Source: Marinomonas sargassi (GTDB taxonomy: Bacteria; Pseudomonadota; Gammaproteobacteria; Pseudomonadales; Marinomonadaceae). From it: a stretch of 64,000 bases of DNA. The position numbers were made by a program, and so were the translations under genes. Below are positions 1 through 8,879 of the stretch, piece after piece. Position 1 is the stretch's first letter, and each line of letters starts with the position of its first letter. The notes beneath the pieces are model-generated. The model did no database searches, was not told where the DNA came from, and was given only the letters and a program-made list of their open reading frames with translations. Location: positions 205,054-269,053 of the forward strand of contig NZ_JAOVZB010000006.1 of the NCBI RefSeq assembly GCF_025716875.1, read 5' to 3'.

Positions 1-45
1 TGATAATAATCCTCTTTTCCACCTTCTGCCAGCCCATTTTAGATT

Positions 46-453
46 TTAACGAATGACTGAGTAGTCTTCGCTATTCGCTACGGAGAAATCAACAATAACT
101 TCCTTGCCGCCAAATCCGTGTTGATTGCACTTTGCCCTAACCCGAACGGACTCAGTACCTACAGGTATCTGCACACCACATAAACTGCGAGTAAAAGGCT
201 GCTCATTGACATGCGGGTGCAGTAACACCCTTTCGCCTAATATAACGCCTTGATCATCGATAACCTGCCAAGCATCAGCATAATGCTCCCAACCTTCATC
301 ATTATGACGAACAGCAACATGAAAGCACCAGCTCCCTTTGCTCATTTCCACTGCTTTGACGGATTGCACATGAGCGTAATTTAATGAAGCCTGTCCATCC
401 GCATAAAGGCTGCTAGCAAAAAATAAACAGAAAATGAATGACCAGTATTTCAT
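46..453 (-). CDS. small secreted protein of unknown function
   Basis: I do not recognise this 135-residue protein. The first 18 or so residues look like a Sec signal peptide (charged Met-Lys, hydrophobic core, cleavage near SLYA-DG), so the mature product is probably periplasmic. It holds three cysteines after the signal region and no recognisable catalytic motif. A good ribosome site (AAGGAG, about 6 bases upstream) supports the start at 453. It is the last gene of a minus-strand run with the hydroxylase-family gene and the DUF4856 gene (gaps of 24 and 18 bases), so it is probably co-transcribed from the Fur-box region near 2.9-3.1 kb. Function is unknown. Confidence 0.7.
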   Translation of the reverse strand: MKYWSFIFCLFFASSLYADGQASLNYAHVQSVKAVEMSKGSWCFHVAVRHNDEGWEHYADAWQVIDDQGVILGERVLLHPHVNEQPFTRSLCGVQIPVGTESVRVRAKCNQHGFGGKEVIVDFSVANSEDYSVIR

Positions 454-477
454 TTGAAGCTCCTTTTCTTATCTTAA

Positions 478-1500
478 TTACTTAAATTTTCTTCTAAAAT
501 GCTCTTGAGCTTCTAAAGATAACAGCTGAGCATTGTGCAACAGCTTAGTAAGTTTTAGTCTGCTGTAATGAATAGCACTTTTTAATGGTAGAAAGTACTG
601 AGTTAATACTCCTCCATTATCAATCTTTTCACCCGTACCAAAAATTATTTGTTGATTATCGTGGCCTGAAGACCAAGTGGAAAAAAGCCTATCCCATATA
701 GCCAATATCACACCGAAATTTTTATCATAATGTTCCACAGAAATAGAGTGATGAATTTGGTGCTGAACAGGTGAAATCAGCCATTTCTCTATTGTCTTTC
801 CATAACTTAAAACGACACCTGAGTGACGTAAGTTAGCTCCTAAAATATTAAAAACAAAAGTAGAAACTAGTACGCCAAATATTTGCAGCAAGCTAATCTG
901 GTGAGGAAAAAGTACTAGAAAAATACTAATAACAAGGCTCTGTACTGTTAAAGATCGTAAGAAAAATAGCCCACCTTCTACAGGATGCGTACGAAAAACA
1001 GTAAAAGGGGTTAAAACTTTAGCACTATGGTGAACCTGATGAAAAAACCATAGCAAAGGAACTTTATGCATTAACCAATGGGTAAAGAACCTTGAGAAGT
1101 CATCTGCTAAAAAATAGCACAAGGTAAATAAAGCCATCACCAATGTATCCGACCACCCAAATGATAGGTTTGAAAGCCCCTGCTCTTGCCAAAAGAAAAA
1201 CAAAAAACTAATCCACACACTTTGCGATAGGGTTTTGGGAATAGCAATAGAAAAGATGAGGCGGTTTAATAACCAGACTTGATAATCCGTTCGCGCAGAA
1301 GAGTGCCACCAAACTCTCCATGAAAAATAGCTTTTTACTCGATGTATACCAGCAAAGCCATAACGGAAGTAAAAAATAAATACAGCAAACACTGACGCAG
1401 ACACCAAATAAAACAGTGAAACGCGTTTGCTTAAATCAAATAAAGAAGAGCCAGCAGATGCCAACTCTTCCCCTAACCAAAATATAAAGGCATCAAACAT
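478..1500 (-). CDS. fatty acid hydroxylase / sterol desaturase family membrane protein
   Basis: This 340-residue protein has several hydrophobic segments and the histidine clusters of the di-iron fatty-acid hydroxylase superfamily: HxxxH at residues 141-145, HxxHH at 154-158 and HQIHH at 247-251. Members of the family insert oxygen or double bonds into lipids at the membrane using two iron ions; the substrate here cannot be told from sequence. It is the middle gene of a three-gene minus-strand run headed by a DUF4856 protein. The proposed Fur control of the run would tie an iron-dependent enzyme to iron status, which is inference. The start is preceded by a GAGG very close to the ATG. Confidence 0.8.
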   Translation of the reverse strand: MFDAFIFWLGEELASAGSSLFDLSKRVSLFYLVSASVFAVFIFYFRYGFAGIHRVKSYFSWRVWWHSSARTDYQVWLLNRLIFSIAIPKTLSQSVWISFLFFFWQEQGLSNLSFGWSDTLVMALFTLCYFLADDFSRFFTHWLMHKVPLLWFFHQVHHSAKVLTPFTVFRTHPVEGGLFFLRSLTVQSLVISIFLVLFPHQISLLQIFGVLVSTFVFNILGANLRHSGVVLSYGKTIEKWLISPVQHQIHHSISVEHYDKNFGVILAIWDRLFSTWSSGHDNQQIIFGTGEKIDNGGVLTQYFLPLKSAIHYSRLKLTKLLHNAQLLSLEAQEHFRRKFK

Positions 1501-1518
1501 TGCCTCATAATATCCTAA

Positions 1519-2886
1519 TTAGTCGTTTTCAACACTTTTACCTGCTGAATTGATCTGATCAAGCACTGCATTCATACCAGCAGTTTTATCATTCAATTTA
1601 GCTTTTAAATTAAATGCTTTTGCTAGTAAATTCTGAGTTTTGATCATGTTCAGCTTGTATTCTTGCATAGAGATAGACGAGCCTTGGATAAATTTACCTT
1701 TTCCGTCTACAGCTAACACTTGCGTATCACCAAATAGAATTGGGCTAAAACCAATTAGACGATCAAGATCGGCTTGAGTGCTACCTAGCTCACGTCCAGC
1801 AGCTTCTAGAGCAAGAGCGAAACCTTTTAACTCACCCCAATGCTTAACATAGTTGCGGAAAGATTTGCTTACATCACCTTGAGCTTCTTCTACTGCAATA
1901 ATTTTATCGATATCAGAGAAGACGCTACCAGCATACTTATATGCAGCTTCAGCGATCACTTGCTGCCAAGCTGTTGCAATTACATCAGCATATGCACGTA
2001 ATTCTGCATGCTGTGCTTTCGTCATTTTCTCGCCATTTGCAGATTCAATAAGTTTACGTCCATCTACAAAAGCTTGCATGATAGTGTGAAAGTAGTTTGT
2101 ACCAGCACTTGCATCAGTACTAGCCGCATAATAAGCGTGAGCAAATGCCATTTCTGATTTCAGGTCAACTTTACCATCACCATTAGCATCAGCTTTAGAG
2201 AAAGCCTCAGCTTTTTGCTTAGTGATATTTACCACTTCTTTAGGTGTTAGAGAAAGACCGTTTGCTGGTGCACCAAAGTAACCAAAGCCTTCATCCCATA
2301 CATGCTCTTTACCTGTGTAGACAGTACCTGCTTTATAAGGTTTGTCATTTGGGTATTCGCCTTCTTCGATTTTCTCATCTAGGTAGCGGTTAACTGCGTT
2401 GTGGTAAAAAACAGCACCCATCGCAAACTTTGATACTAGTTGAGTGTAGTCATAACCATTAACAGGGTCATAACCGTTTTTTGTTTTAGCAGCCATATCA
2501 ACAAGTTGCTGAAGAAGCTCTTGGCCTGTTGGGTTTCCTGGCCAACCAGTAATAACACCACTATAAGTACTAGCTAAAAGGCTTTTCCCTTTAGATAGCT
2601 CATTAATTTTTGTTTGTTTAACCGGAAAACCGTCCTTAGATGCTGGATCTAGAATTGCTAGATCTCCTTCGCCTGTTAAGTAGGCTGCCATTAGATCTGC
2701 ATCACCTTTACTGACCGCTTTTTTCAATGAATTATGCAAAGCATGACGGGCGATTTGACCACCGTAAGAAACTGAAGAAGTCTTATCCCCTTCATAGCCT
2801 TTTAGTGTTACGCCAAATTTATAGTCGTCAGCTGCTACAGCACTAAATGACAATGCTACAAATGTACTAAGGATAGTTCTTTTCAT
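1519..2886 (-). CDS. DUF4856-like secreted protein with an EF-hand-like loop
   Basis: A 455-residue protein with a clear signal peptide (cleavage near AVA-AD, residue 19) and no lipobox, so probably periplasmic. The overall sequence (repeated Tyr/Gly/Asp-rich helical stretches, FYHNAVNRYLDEK) resembles DUF4856 proteins, which in other bacteria are often found beside iron-related genes such as imelysins. This match is from memory. Residues 233-245 contain a DxNxDGxxD calcium-loop motif of the EF-hand/dockerin type, though the usual twelfth-position Glu is displaced by one. It is the first gene of a minus-strand trio and diverges from a metal transporter gene. Two Fur-like boxes lie in the shared upstream region, so iron repression is likely. 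Confidence 0.65.
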   Translation of the reverse strand: MKRTILSTFVALSFSAVAADDYKFGVTLKGYEGDKTSSVSYGGQIARHALHNSLKKAVSKGDADLMAAYLTGEGDLAILDPASKDGFPVKQTKINELSKGKSLLASTYSGVITGWPGNPTGQELLQQLVDMAAKTKNGYDPVNGYDYTQLVSKFAMGAVFYHNAVNRYLDEKIEEGEYPNDKPYKAGTVYTGKEHVWDEGFGYFGAPANGLSLTPKEVVNITKQKAEAFSKADANGDGKVDLKSEMAFAHAYYAASTDASAGTNYFHTIMQAFVDGRKLIESANGEKMTKAQHAELRAYADVIATAWQQVIAEAAYKYAGSVFSDIDKIIAVEEAQGDVSKSFRNYVKHWGELKGFALALEAAGRELGSTQADLDRLIGFSPILFGDTQVLAVDGKGKFIQGSSISMQEYKLNMIKTQNLLAKAFNLKAKLNDKTAGMNAVLDQINSAGKSVEND

Positions 2887-2936
2887 TATAAAAATTCCTT
2901 ATATGAGTTAAAAAACGAAAATACCATAACTGTACT

Positions 2937-2955
2937 GCTAATGATTATCAACATA
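2937..2955 (-). promoter_or_regulatory. candidate Fur box upstream of the DUF4856 gene
   Basis: Read on the minus strand this 19-mer matches the classical Fur consensus GATAATGATAATCATTATC at 15 of 19 positions, including an unbroken GATAATCATTA core. It lies about 50 bases upstream of the DUF4856 start, a typical operator distance. Binding is inferred. Confidence 0.6.
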
Positions 2956-3050
2956 TCTTTTGTTCGAATAAGTAATTCACTAATAGATTATTTTTATAAG
3001 CTGTATTTATGTGGGTTAAATATATAATGCTTGCAGAAAACAATATATTA

Positions 3051-3072
3051 AATAATAATTATTATCATTAGT
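3051..3072 (+). promoter_or_regulatory. candidate Fur box upstream of the metal transporter gene
   Basis: The stretch contains AATAAT-A-ATTATT (a 6-1-6 inverted hexamer pair, 3051-3063), and the 19-mer 3054-3072 matches the Fur consensus at 14 of 19 positions. It sits about 20 bases before the transporter start. The region is very AT-rich, so some match is expected by chance. Confidence 0.5.
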
Positions 3073-3090
3073 ATTTAATAAGAATCCACA

Positions 3091-4293
3091 ATGCAAACTA
3101 AATTACTTTCTCCAGCGTCTGAAGAGCACTATCTCCTCAAAAAGCTCCATTCGAACAAACGAATGATTGTGCTATTTAGCATTTTTATTCTTGGGCTAAT
3201 CCCTGATTTTAGAGAAAGCCTTTTTATCGTTTTCGCTGATGCTTTCTTACAAGTGTCTGCTTTTGTCGCCCTTACTCTCGCCATTTATTACGGTATCAGT
3301 CACAACTTTAATGCATCCTTTCTACATAACTGGATGCAGAAAGCTTCTTATAGAGAAGTGATTTTTGCTGGTGTAATGGGGGTTCTACCCGGCTGCGGTG
3401 GCGCAATTATTGTTATAACTCAATATACAAAGGGTCGAATTGGTTTCGGCGCGGTTGTTGCTGTACTGACCAGTACAATGGGCGATGCAGCTTTCTTGTT
3501 AATCAGCCAAAAGCCTGAAGACGCAATCATTGTACTTTCTATCAGCGTTTTTGTCGGGATATTATCTGGACTAGTTACAGACGCTTTTCTCCCAGCACCA
3601 AAACTAAACCTAAAAGATTGCAGTGAAAAATCAGCTCCAGAGCAAATTAAAGAACCTAACTCCTTTGAAGTATGGGTAAGCCGCGCAAGTATGGCATTTT
3701 GGTGTTTACTGCTCATCCCTGCAGGCAGTATCGCCTTACTTCTTTCCATGCAATACGATGTCAACCAATTACTGGGGTTGCCTGATCAGTCCATAGAGCA
3801 CATTGGTGCTATTGCAGGTCTTGTATGCCTAACGTTATGGGCCCTTTCCGCTAAAAATGACAGTTATTCCGAATTATCAAAGGAGAATGACAGTGTTCTG
3901 CCAAAACACTGGATCAGGAAGGTTGCTCAAGATACTCAATTTGTCACTAGCTGGGTTATTGTGGCCTTCATTCTTTTCGAACTTGTATTGTTCGTTGTCG
4001 GCAGCGGCTTATTTGAAGCCCTTAAGTCTTGGGGGAGCACCACCATTATCTTTGCAACCTTGATTGGCTTACTACCCGGCTGCGGCCCTCAAATTATGGT
4101 AACAGGGCTTTATTTACAGGGTGCTATTCCCTTATCTGCACAACTCGCTAATAGCATAAGTAACGATGGAGATGCTTTATTTCCAGCCATCGCATTAGCA
4201 CCAAAAGCGGCATTGATTGCCACTCTGTACTCTACGGTTCCTGCACTTATTGCTGGATATGGCTATTACTGGTTAGTAGAAGTAGGGTTATAA
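3091..4293 (+). CDS. ArsP_2/DUF2899 family putative metal (manganese or heavy metal) transporter
   Basis: A 400-residue polytopic membrane protein with about ten hydrophobic segments. It is built as two related halves, each carrying an LPGCG motif (residues 99-103 and 328-332) followed by a conserved small-residue helix with a Gly-Asp pair (MGDAAF and NDGDALF). This is the pattern of the ArsP_2/DUF2899 family, generally described as putative heavy-metal or manganese transporters; direction and metal are not established for this protein. It is transcribed away from the DUF4856 operon, with Fur-like boxes between, which suggests response to iron or manganese. A terminator shared with hisC follows. 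Confidence 0.7.
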   Translation: MQTKLLSPASEEHYLLKKLHSNKRMIVLFSIFILGLIPDFRESLFIVFADAFLQVSAFVALTLAIYYGISHNFNASFLHNWMQKASYREVIFAGVMGVLPGCGGAIIVITQYTKGRIGFGAVVAVLTSTMGDAAFLLISQKPEDAIIVLSISVFVGILSGLVTDAFLPAPKLNLKDCSEKSAPEQIKEPNSFEVWVSRASMAFWCLLLIPAGSIALLLSMQYDVNQLLGLPDQSIEHIGAIAGLVCLTLWALSAKNDSYSELSKENDSVLPKHWIRKVAQDTQFVTSWVIVAFILFELVLFVVGSGLFEALKSWGSTTIIFATLIGLLPGCGPQIMVTGLYLQGAIPLSAQLANSISNDGDALFPAIALAPKAALIATLYSTVPALIAGYGYYWLVEVGL

Positions 4294-4345
4294 AAAAGCC
4301 GATAAATTCACCATCGCATGATGAGTTTATCGGCTTACTTTTCTT
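4292..4345. terminator. bidirectional terminator between metal transporter and hisC
   Basis: AAGCCGATAAA (4296-4306) pairs with TTTATCGGCTT (4326-4336), with further TCA/TGA pairing inside. A-rich and T-rich flanks let it serve both converging genes. Confidence 0.75.
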
Positions 4346-4358
4346 TATCTCAGCCTTT

Positions 4359-5417
4359 CTAAAGAACTTTAAGCGCGGCTATTAAAGCAGACATCTCTTC
4401 ATCTGTTCCTATGGTAATTCTCAAATAATTACCAATCCGAGGCTTTTGACCAAAGTAACGAACCAAAATGCCCTGCTCTTTAAGGGCAAGATAAATGCTT
4501 TCCGCAGACTTTTCTGGGTGACTAACAAACACAAAGTTAGTCGCCGATGGCACTACCTCAAAACCGAGCACTTTCAGCTCTTCTACCGACTCTTCACGAG
4601 TTTTAATCGTTTTATCACATAAATTTTGAAGGTAGTCTTTATCTTCAACTGCTGCAGTTGCACCGGCCAAAGCTATACGATCAATAGGATATGAGTTGAA
4701 CGAATTTTTTAGCCTCTCTAGACCCTCTATAAGGTCAGGATGTCCAAGTGCGTAACCGACACGAATTCCTGCTAAAGCGCGGGACTTAGAAAGCGTCTGA
4801 ACGACCAATAAATTAGCGTATTGATTTACTAAACTAGCCGCGCTTTGCGCGCCAAAATCCACATAAGCTTCGTCCACCAACACCACAACATTTGGGTTAG
4901 CTTTTAATATAAGCTCAATTTCTTCTAACGCTAATGCTTTACCTGTTGGGGCATTTGGGTTCGTTACCACAACACCTGATACATCAAGATTTTGATAATC
5001 GCTTGGAACAATATCAAAACTGTCATTCAGAGGAATCAGTTTTGGCTCAATACCGTAAAGACCAGCATACACTTTATAGAAGCTATAGGTAATATCTGCG
5101 AACGCTAAAGGCTTGCCATCAGCGAAGTACCCCATAAAAGCAAGAGCCAGCACTTCATCCGAGCCGTTACCCACGAACACCTGATTCACATCCAACTGAT
5201 AGTTTTTTGCCAATGCCTTTTTCAGCGTCATACAGTTAGGGTCTGGGTATAAACGTAGACTCTCGCCCACTTCTTTTTCCATAGCCGCTATCGCTTTTGG
5301 CGACGGCGGGTATGGGCTCTCATTAGTATTGAGCTTAATGTACTTTTTATCTTGTGGTTGCTCGCCTGGTACATAAGGATCCAGAGAGGCAATTTTATCT
5401 GTCCAAAAATGGCTCAT
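4359..5417 (-). CDS. hisC: histidinol-phosphate aminotransferase
   Basis: A 352-residue class I/II PLP aminotransferase that converts imidazole acetol phosphate and glutamate to histidinol phosphate in histidine synthesis. Family hallmarks include LNTNESPYPPSP near the N-terminus, the NPNAPTG substrate motif, VDEAYVDF, and the PLP lysine in QTLSKSRALAGIRVGYA. The start at 5417 (MSHFW) is preceded by AAGGACG at good spacing, so the in-frame upstream start at 5438 is rejected. The gene stands apart from other his genes, downstream of lysS but separated by a terminator. Some HisC-like proteins prefer other substrates (Phe, Tyr), but the motifs fit HisC. Confidence 0.93.
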   Translation of the reverse strand: MSHFWTDKIASLDPYVPGEQPQDKKYIKLNTNESPYPPSPKAIAAMEKEVGESLRLYPDPNCMTLKKALAKNYQLDVNQVFVGNGSDEVLALAFMGYFADGKPLAFADITYSFYKVYAGLYGIEPKLIPLNDSFDIVPSDYQNLDVSGVVVTNPNAPTGKALALEEIELILKANPNVVVLVDEAYVDFGAQSAASLVNQYANLLVVQTLSKSRALAGIRVGYALGHPDLIEGLERLKNSFNSYPIDRIALAGATAAVEDKDYLQNLCDKTIKTREESVEELKVLGFEVVPSATNFVFVSHPEKSAESIYLALKEQGILVRYFGQKPRIGNYLRITIGTDEEMSALIAALKVL

Positions 5418-5442
5418 GGCAACGTCCTTTATAATCAATCAA

Positions 5443-5473
5443 AAAATAAGGCCTCATTGCTAGAGGCCCTATT
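5443..5473 (-). terminator. terminator after lysS
   Basis: On the minus strand GGGCCTC and GAGGCC form a short GC-rich stem (GGCCTC at 5450-5455, GAGGCC at 5463-5468), followed by TTATTTTTT. Confidence 0.7.
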
Positions 5474-5505
5474 CATTACTACATGCGTTATTACTCGGCC
5501 TTAGC

Positions 5506-7008
5506 TTAGTCCTGAGGCTTCATATGAGGGAATAGCAATACATCACGGATAGATGGCGCATCAGTGAAAAGCATTACTAGACGGTCAATACCGATGCCCT
5601 CACCAGCCGTTGGCGGAAGCCCGTATTCTAGCGCATTGATGTAATCTGCATCGTAATGCATTGCTTCATCATCACCCGCATCTTTCTCAGCAACTTGGCG
5701 CTTGAAGCGCTCCGCCTGATCTTCTGGGTCATTCAACTCTGAGAAGCCATTGGCGATTTCACGTCCGCCTACGAAGAACTCAAAACGATCAGTAATAAAC
5801 TCATTGTCGTCATTACGACGAGCCAATGGCGACACTTCTGCAGGGTATTCAGTAATGAAAGTCGGTTGATCTAACTTATGCTCAGCCGTTTCTTCAAAGA
5901 TTTCAGTCCAAAGCTTACCTAAGCCCCAAATTGGTTTCACATCGATCTTAAGTTTCTGAGCAACAGCTGTTGCCGCTTCAATGGTTGCTAAATCTTCTGC
6001 CGTTAACTCAGGGTTATAGTGCAAAATGGACTCAAGCATTGTCATGCGTACGAAAGGCGCACCAAAGTCATATTCTGAGCCTTGGTAAGTCACTTTTGTC
6101 GTGCCCAACACTTTTTCCGCCACGTTACGTAGCATGTCTTCAGTAAGATCCATCAAGTCTTTATAGTCTGCATAAGCCTGATAGAACTCAATCATAGTGA
6201 ATTCTGGGTTATGGCGGGTCGATGTTCCTTCGTTACGGAAGTTACGGTTAATCTCGAACACTCGCTCAAAACCACCTACCACCAAACGCTTCAAGTAAAG
6301 CTCTGGTGCAATACGCAAATACATGCTCATGTCCATCGCATTGTGGTGGGTAATAAATGGTCGAGCCGTCGCACCACCTGGAATCGTTTGTAGCATAGGT
6401 GTTTCTACTTCCATGAAACGACGATCTTCTAAGAAACGACGGATAGTAGAAATAATTTTTGAACGCACTTGGAAAGTATCACGAGATTCTTGGTTCACGA
6501 TTAAATCAACGTAACGCTGGCGGTAGCGCATTTCCATGTCAGACAAACCATGGTGCTTGTCTGGTAGTGGGCGTAATGACTTGGTTAGAAGCTCTGCTTC
6601 TTGCATATCTATGTATAAATCGCCTTTGCCTGATTTATGTACAGGGCCACTCACACCGATAATGTCACCTAGATCCCAACTTTTTTGTTCAGCAAGTAAT
6701 TCAGGTGACAGCGCTTTACGGTTCACATAAGCTTGAATTTGGCCTGTCATATCTTGCAACAACATGAAAGCACCGCGGTTACGAACAACACGACCAGCGA
6801 TAGATACTTTATGATCCTTAGCCTCTAGCTCTGCTTTTTCTAGTTCGCCAAACTCTGCCTGTAAATCTTCAGCATAAGCGTTTGGACGGAAACTATTTGG
6901 GTATGCATTGCGCTCGTCTCGAATACTCGCTAGCTTAGCGCGACGTTCTGCCACTAAACGGTTGTCGTCGGACTGTGCTGCTGATTCTGTTTTATTTTCA
7001 TTCGCCAT
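5506..7008 (-). CDS. lysS: lysyl-tRNA synthetase, class II
   Basis: A 500-residue class II aminoacyl-tRNA synthetase that charges tRNA-Lys in the cytoplasm. An N-terminal OB-fold anticodon-binding domain (about residues 60-145) is followed by the catalytic core, with motif 2 ([21 protein letters not shown]) and motif 3 ([24 protein letters not shown]) near the C-terminus. The length matches E. coli LysS. The ATG at 7008 (MANENK) is chosen over an in-frame TTG seven codons upstream, although its AGAG ribosome site is rather far away. It lies directly behind prfB, the same prfB-lysS pair seen in E. coli. Confidence 0.96.
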   Translation of the reverse strand: MANENKTESAAQSDDNRLVAERRAKLASIRDERNAYPNSFRPNAYAEDLQAEFGELEKAELEAKDHKVSIAGRVVRNRGAFMLLQDMTGQIQAYVNRKALSPELLAEQKSWDLGDIIGVSGPVHKSGKGDLYIDMQEAELLTKSLRPLPDKHHGLSDMEMRYRQRYVDLIVNQESRDTFQVRSKIISTIRRFLEDRRFMEVETPMLQTIPGGATARPFITHHNAMDMSMYLRIAPELYLKRLVVGGFERVFEINRNFRNEGTSTRHNPEFTMIEFYQAYADYKDLMDLTEDMLRNVAEKVLGTTKVTYQGSEYDFGAPFVRMTMLESILHYNPELTAEDLATIEAATAVAQKLKIDVKPIWGLGKLWTEIFEETAEHKLDQPTFITEYPAEVSPLARRNDDNEFITDRFEFFVGGREIANGFSELNDPEDQAERFKRQVAEKDAGDDEAMHYDADYINALEYGLPPTAGEGIGIDRLVMLFTDAPSIRDVLLFPHMKPQD

Positions 7009-7058
7009 GATTTTGCTATTGCTCTTCAAAAAGTGTTTTTTATAAATTAGTAAGCTTG

Positions 7059-8154
7059 TTATAAGCCTTGTTTCAAACTTGCCACGATAAATTGGTCTAG
7101 ATTACCGTCTAATACAGAGCCCGTATTTGAGCTCTCTACACCAGTACGCAAATCTTTAATACGTGATGAATCTAGTACGTATGATCGAATTTGACTGCCC
7201 CAACCAATGTCAGACTTACTGTCTTCAAGGGCTTGCGCTGCTTCGTTACGTTTTTGCATTTCAAATTCGTACAATTTTGCACGCAATTGCTTCATGGCAA
7301 AATCTCGGTTCGCATGTTGCGAACGCTGATTCTGACATTGAACAACAATACCTGTCGGTATATGGGTAATACGTACCGCTGAATCTGTCGTGTTTACGTG
7401 CTGACCACCAGCGCCTGATGAACGATAGGTATCCGTTCTCAAGTCTGCAGGATTGATATCAATCTCAACATTGTCATCAATTTCAGGTGACACAAAGACA
7501 GAAGCAAACGAGGTATGGCGGCGGCTACCGGAATCAAACGGTGATTTTCGAACTAATCGATGAACACCTGTTTCTGTTCGCAACCAACCAAAAGCATATT
7601 CACCTTCAAAACGAATCGTCGCTGACTTGATACCAGCCACTTCACCTTCAGATACTTCCATCAACTCTACTTTGAAGCCTTTATCTTCACCCCAGCGAAG
7701 GTACATACGTAACAACATACTCGCCCAGTCTTGCGCTTCCGTACCACCTGAGCCAGATTGGATATCTAAGAAAGCGCTGTTCTCATCCATCTCTTTGGAG
7801 AACATACGACGAAACTCTAGCTTCGCCAATAAGGCTTCCATATCATCCAGTTCAAGCTGTACAGCTTCTATTGAGTCTTCATCATTTTCCTCAACAGCCA
7901 TTTCCAGTAATTCTTTAGTATCTTCTACACCAGACTCTAAGCCATCTAACGTTTCAACAATGGCTTCTAGTGAAGAACGCTCTTTACCTAGCTTTTGAGC
8001 GTATTCTGGATCATTCCAGATCTCAGGGTCTTCTAGTTCACGGCTAACTTCTTCTAAGCGTTCTTTCTTTGACTCATAGTCAAAGATACCCCCGAAGAAT
8101 AAGAGCACGTTCAGAAAGGTCTTTTATTTTAGAAAGTATCGGGTTTATTTCCAT
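7059..8154 (-). CDS. prfB: peptide chain release factor 2, with programmed +1 frameshift
   Basis: RF2 recognises UGA and UAA stop codons. The product is about 364 residues (E. coli 365) and contains the SPF anticodon-like motif (VRKSPFDS) and the GGQ peptidyl hydrolysis motif ([10 protein letters not shown]). It is not one reading frame. The frame starting at ATG 8154 reads 24 codons beginning MEINPILSK and ends at an in-frame TGA (8082-8080). A +1 shift on CTT-TGA-C continues as [12 protein letters not shown]. The shift site has the classical CGGGGGTATCTTTGAC arrangement with an internal Shine-Dalgarno-like element. RF2 scarcity favours the shift, giving autoregulation, as known in E. coli. 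lysS follows 50 bases downstream. Confidence 0.96.
8077..8096 (-). promoter_or_regulatory. prfB: prfB programmed +1 frameshift site
   Basis: On the minus strand the order is a GGGGG-type internal Shine-Dalgarno-like element, then TAT, then CTT TGA C. This is the recoding signal known from RF2 genes; the slippery CTT and the TGA lie at 8085-8080. Confidence 0.93.
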
Positions 8155-8298
8155 ATTTGCATCAATTTGTTATAAACATTGTGGATAAAGTTAATTCGGG
8201 AATTGTAACGAATTTAGTCGCAGCATAAAATGCCATTCGCAAGTCAATGATGTAAAAACAGACCATTTTTATAAAGCTTGCAACCAAATGGAGTAAAT

Positions 8299-8598
8299 AT
8301 GGATAAGCCAACTGTGTCAGTCGTCATACTGGGACAAAAATACAAGATAAACTGCCCTAAAGATCATGAAGCTGCATTGCTTGAAGCAGCGGACTATTTA
8401 AATGATCAAATGAATGAGATTAAGCACTCATCCAAAGCAGCCAGCATAGAAAAAATTGCCGTCCTAGCCGCCTTAAATATTACACATGACATGTTATCGA
8501 ATAGAAAATATGCACAGGCTAACGAGCAACAGTTACGATCACTTACTTCGCAGCTCGATGATGCCCTTGCACATCAGGCAGATTCAAACAACGAATAG
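8299..8598 (+). CDS. zapA: cell division protein ZapA
   Basis: A 99-residue protein that bundles FtsZ filaments at the Z-ring. The N-terminal part (VSVVILGQKYKINCPKDHEAALLEAADYLNDQM) is the ZapA FtsZ-binding domain, and the rest is a helical coiled-coil dimerisation region. The ATG at 8299 has GGAG five bases before it, so the in-frame TTG at 8278 is rejected. Its place ahead of 6S RNA and the 5-formyl-THF cyclo-ligase gene matches E. coli zapA-ssrS-ygfA. Upstream it diverges from prfB, unlike E. coli. Confidence 0.92.
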   Translation: MDKPTVSVVILGQKYKINCPKDHEAALLEAADYLNDQMNEIKHSSKAASIEKIAVLAALNITHDMLSNRKYAQANEQQLRSLTSQLDDALAHQADSNNE

Positions 8599-8693
8599 TC
8601 CTGTTAAGATAAGTTGAAACATTAACTTTAAGAATTAACAATGAAACAGGCACTGTAATAGGTGATTTCTAATAACACTTATTCTATACTCCG

Positions 8694-8879
8694 CCACTTG
8701 TTTCCTGGGTTGTTCGAAACGGCTTAACGCCCTTGAGCCTATGAGTAAACCTTCGGGAAGAGCCTGCTGATTTGGTGTGCATGTCCGTGCGTCGGAAAGC
8801 CTAAAAAATCACAGTTCTTTCCACCTTGAACCACTGGGTTCAAGGCCATAAGTCGAAGCGGCAACTTGGGAAACTCCTT
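8694..8879 (+). ncRNA. ssrS: 6S RNA
   Basis: Between zapA and the 5-formyl-THF cyclo-ligase gene the sequence has the gammaproteobacterial 6S layout: a closing stem in which GTTTCC/GGTTG near 8700-8712 pairs with CAAC/GGGAAAC near 8862-8873, a CCCTTGAGCC element near 8730, TGGTGTGCATG in the middle, and the conserved CACCTTGAACC...GGGTTCAAGG near 8822-8844. 6S RNA mimics an open promoter and sequesters sigma-70 RNA polymerase in stationary phase. The ends are approximate to a few bases. The gene downstream starts right at the 3' end, as in E. coli. Confidence 0.92.

Noticed and set aside
3420..3764. 114-residue minus-strand open frame inside the metal transporter gene
   Set aside because: The plus frame is a conserved membrane protein with paired LPGCG motifs; the antisense frame has no recognisable features.
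8826..8879. Longer N-terminus for the 5-formyl-THF cyclo-ligase
   Set aside because: The extra 18 codons fall in the conserved 3' arm of 6S RNA, and the ATG at 8880 gives normal family length.
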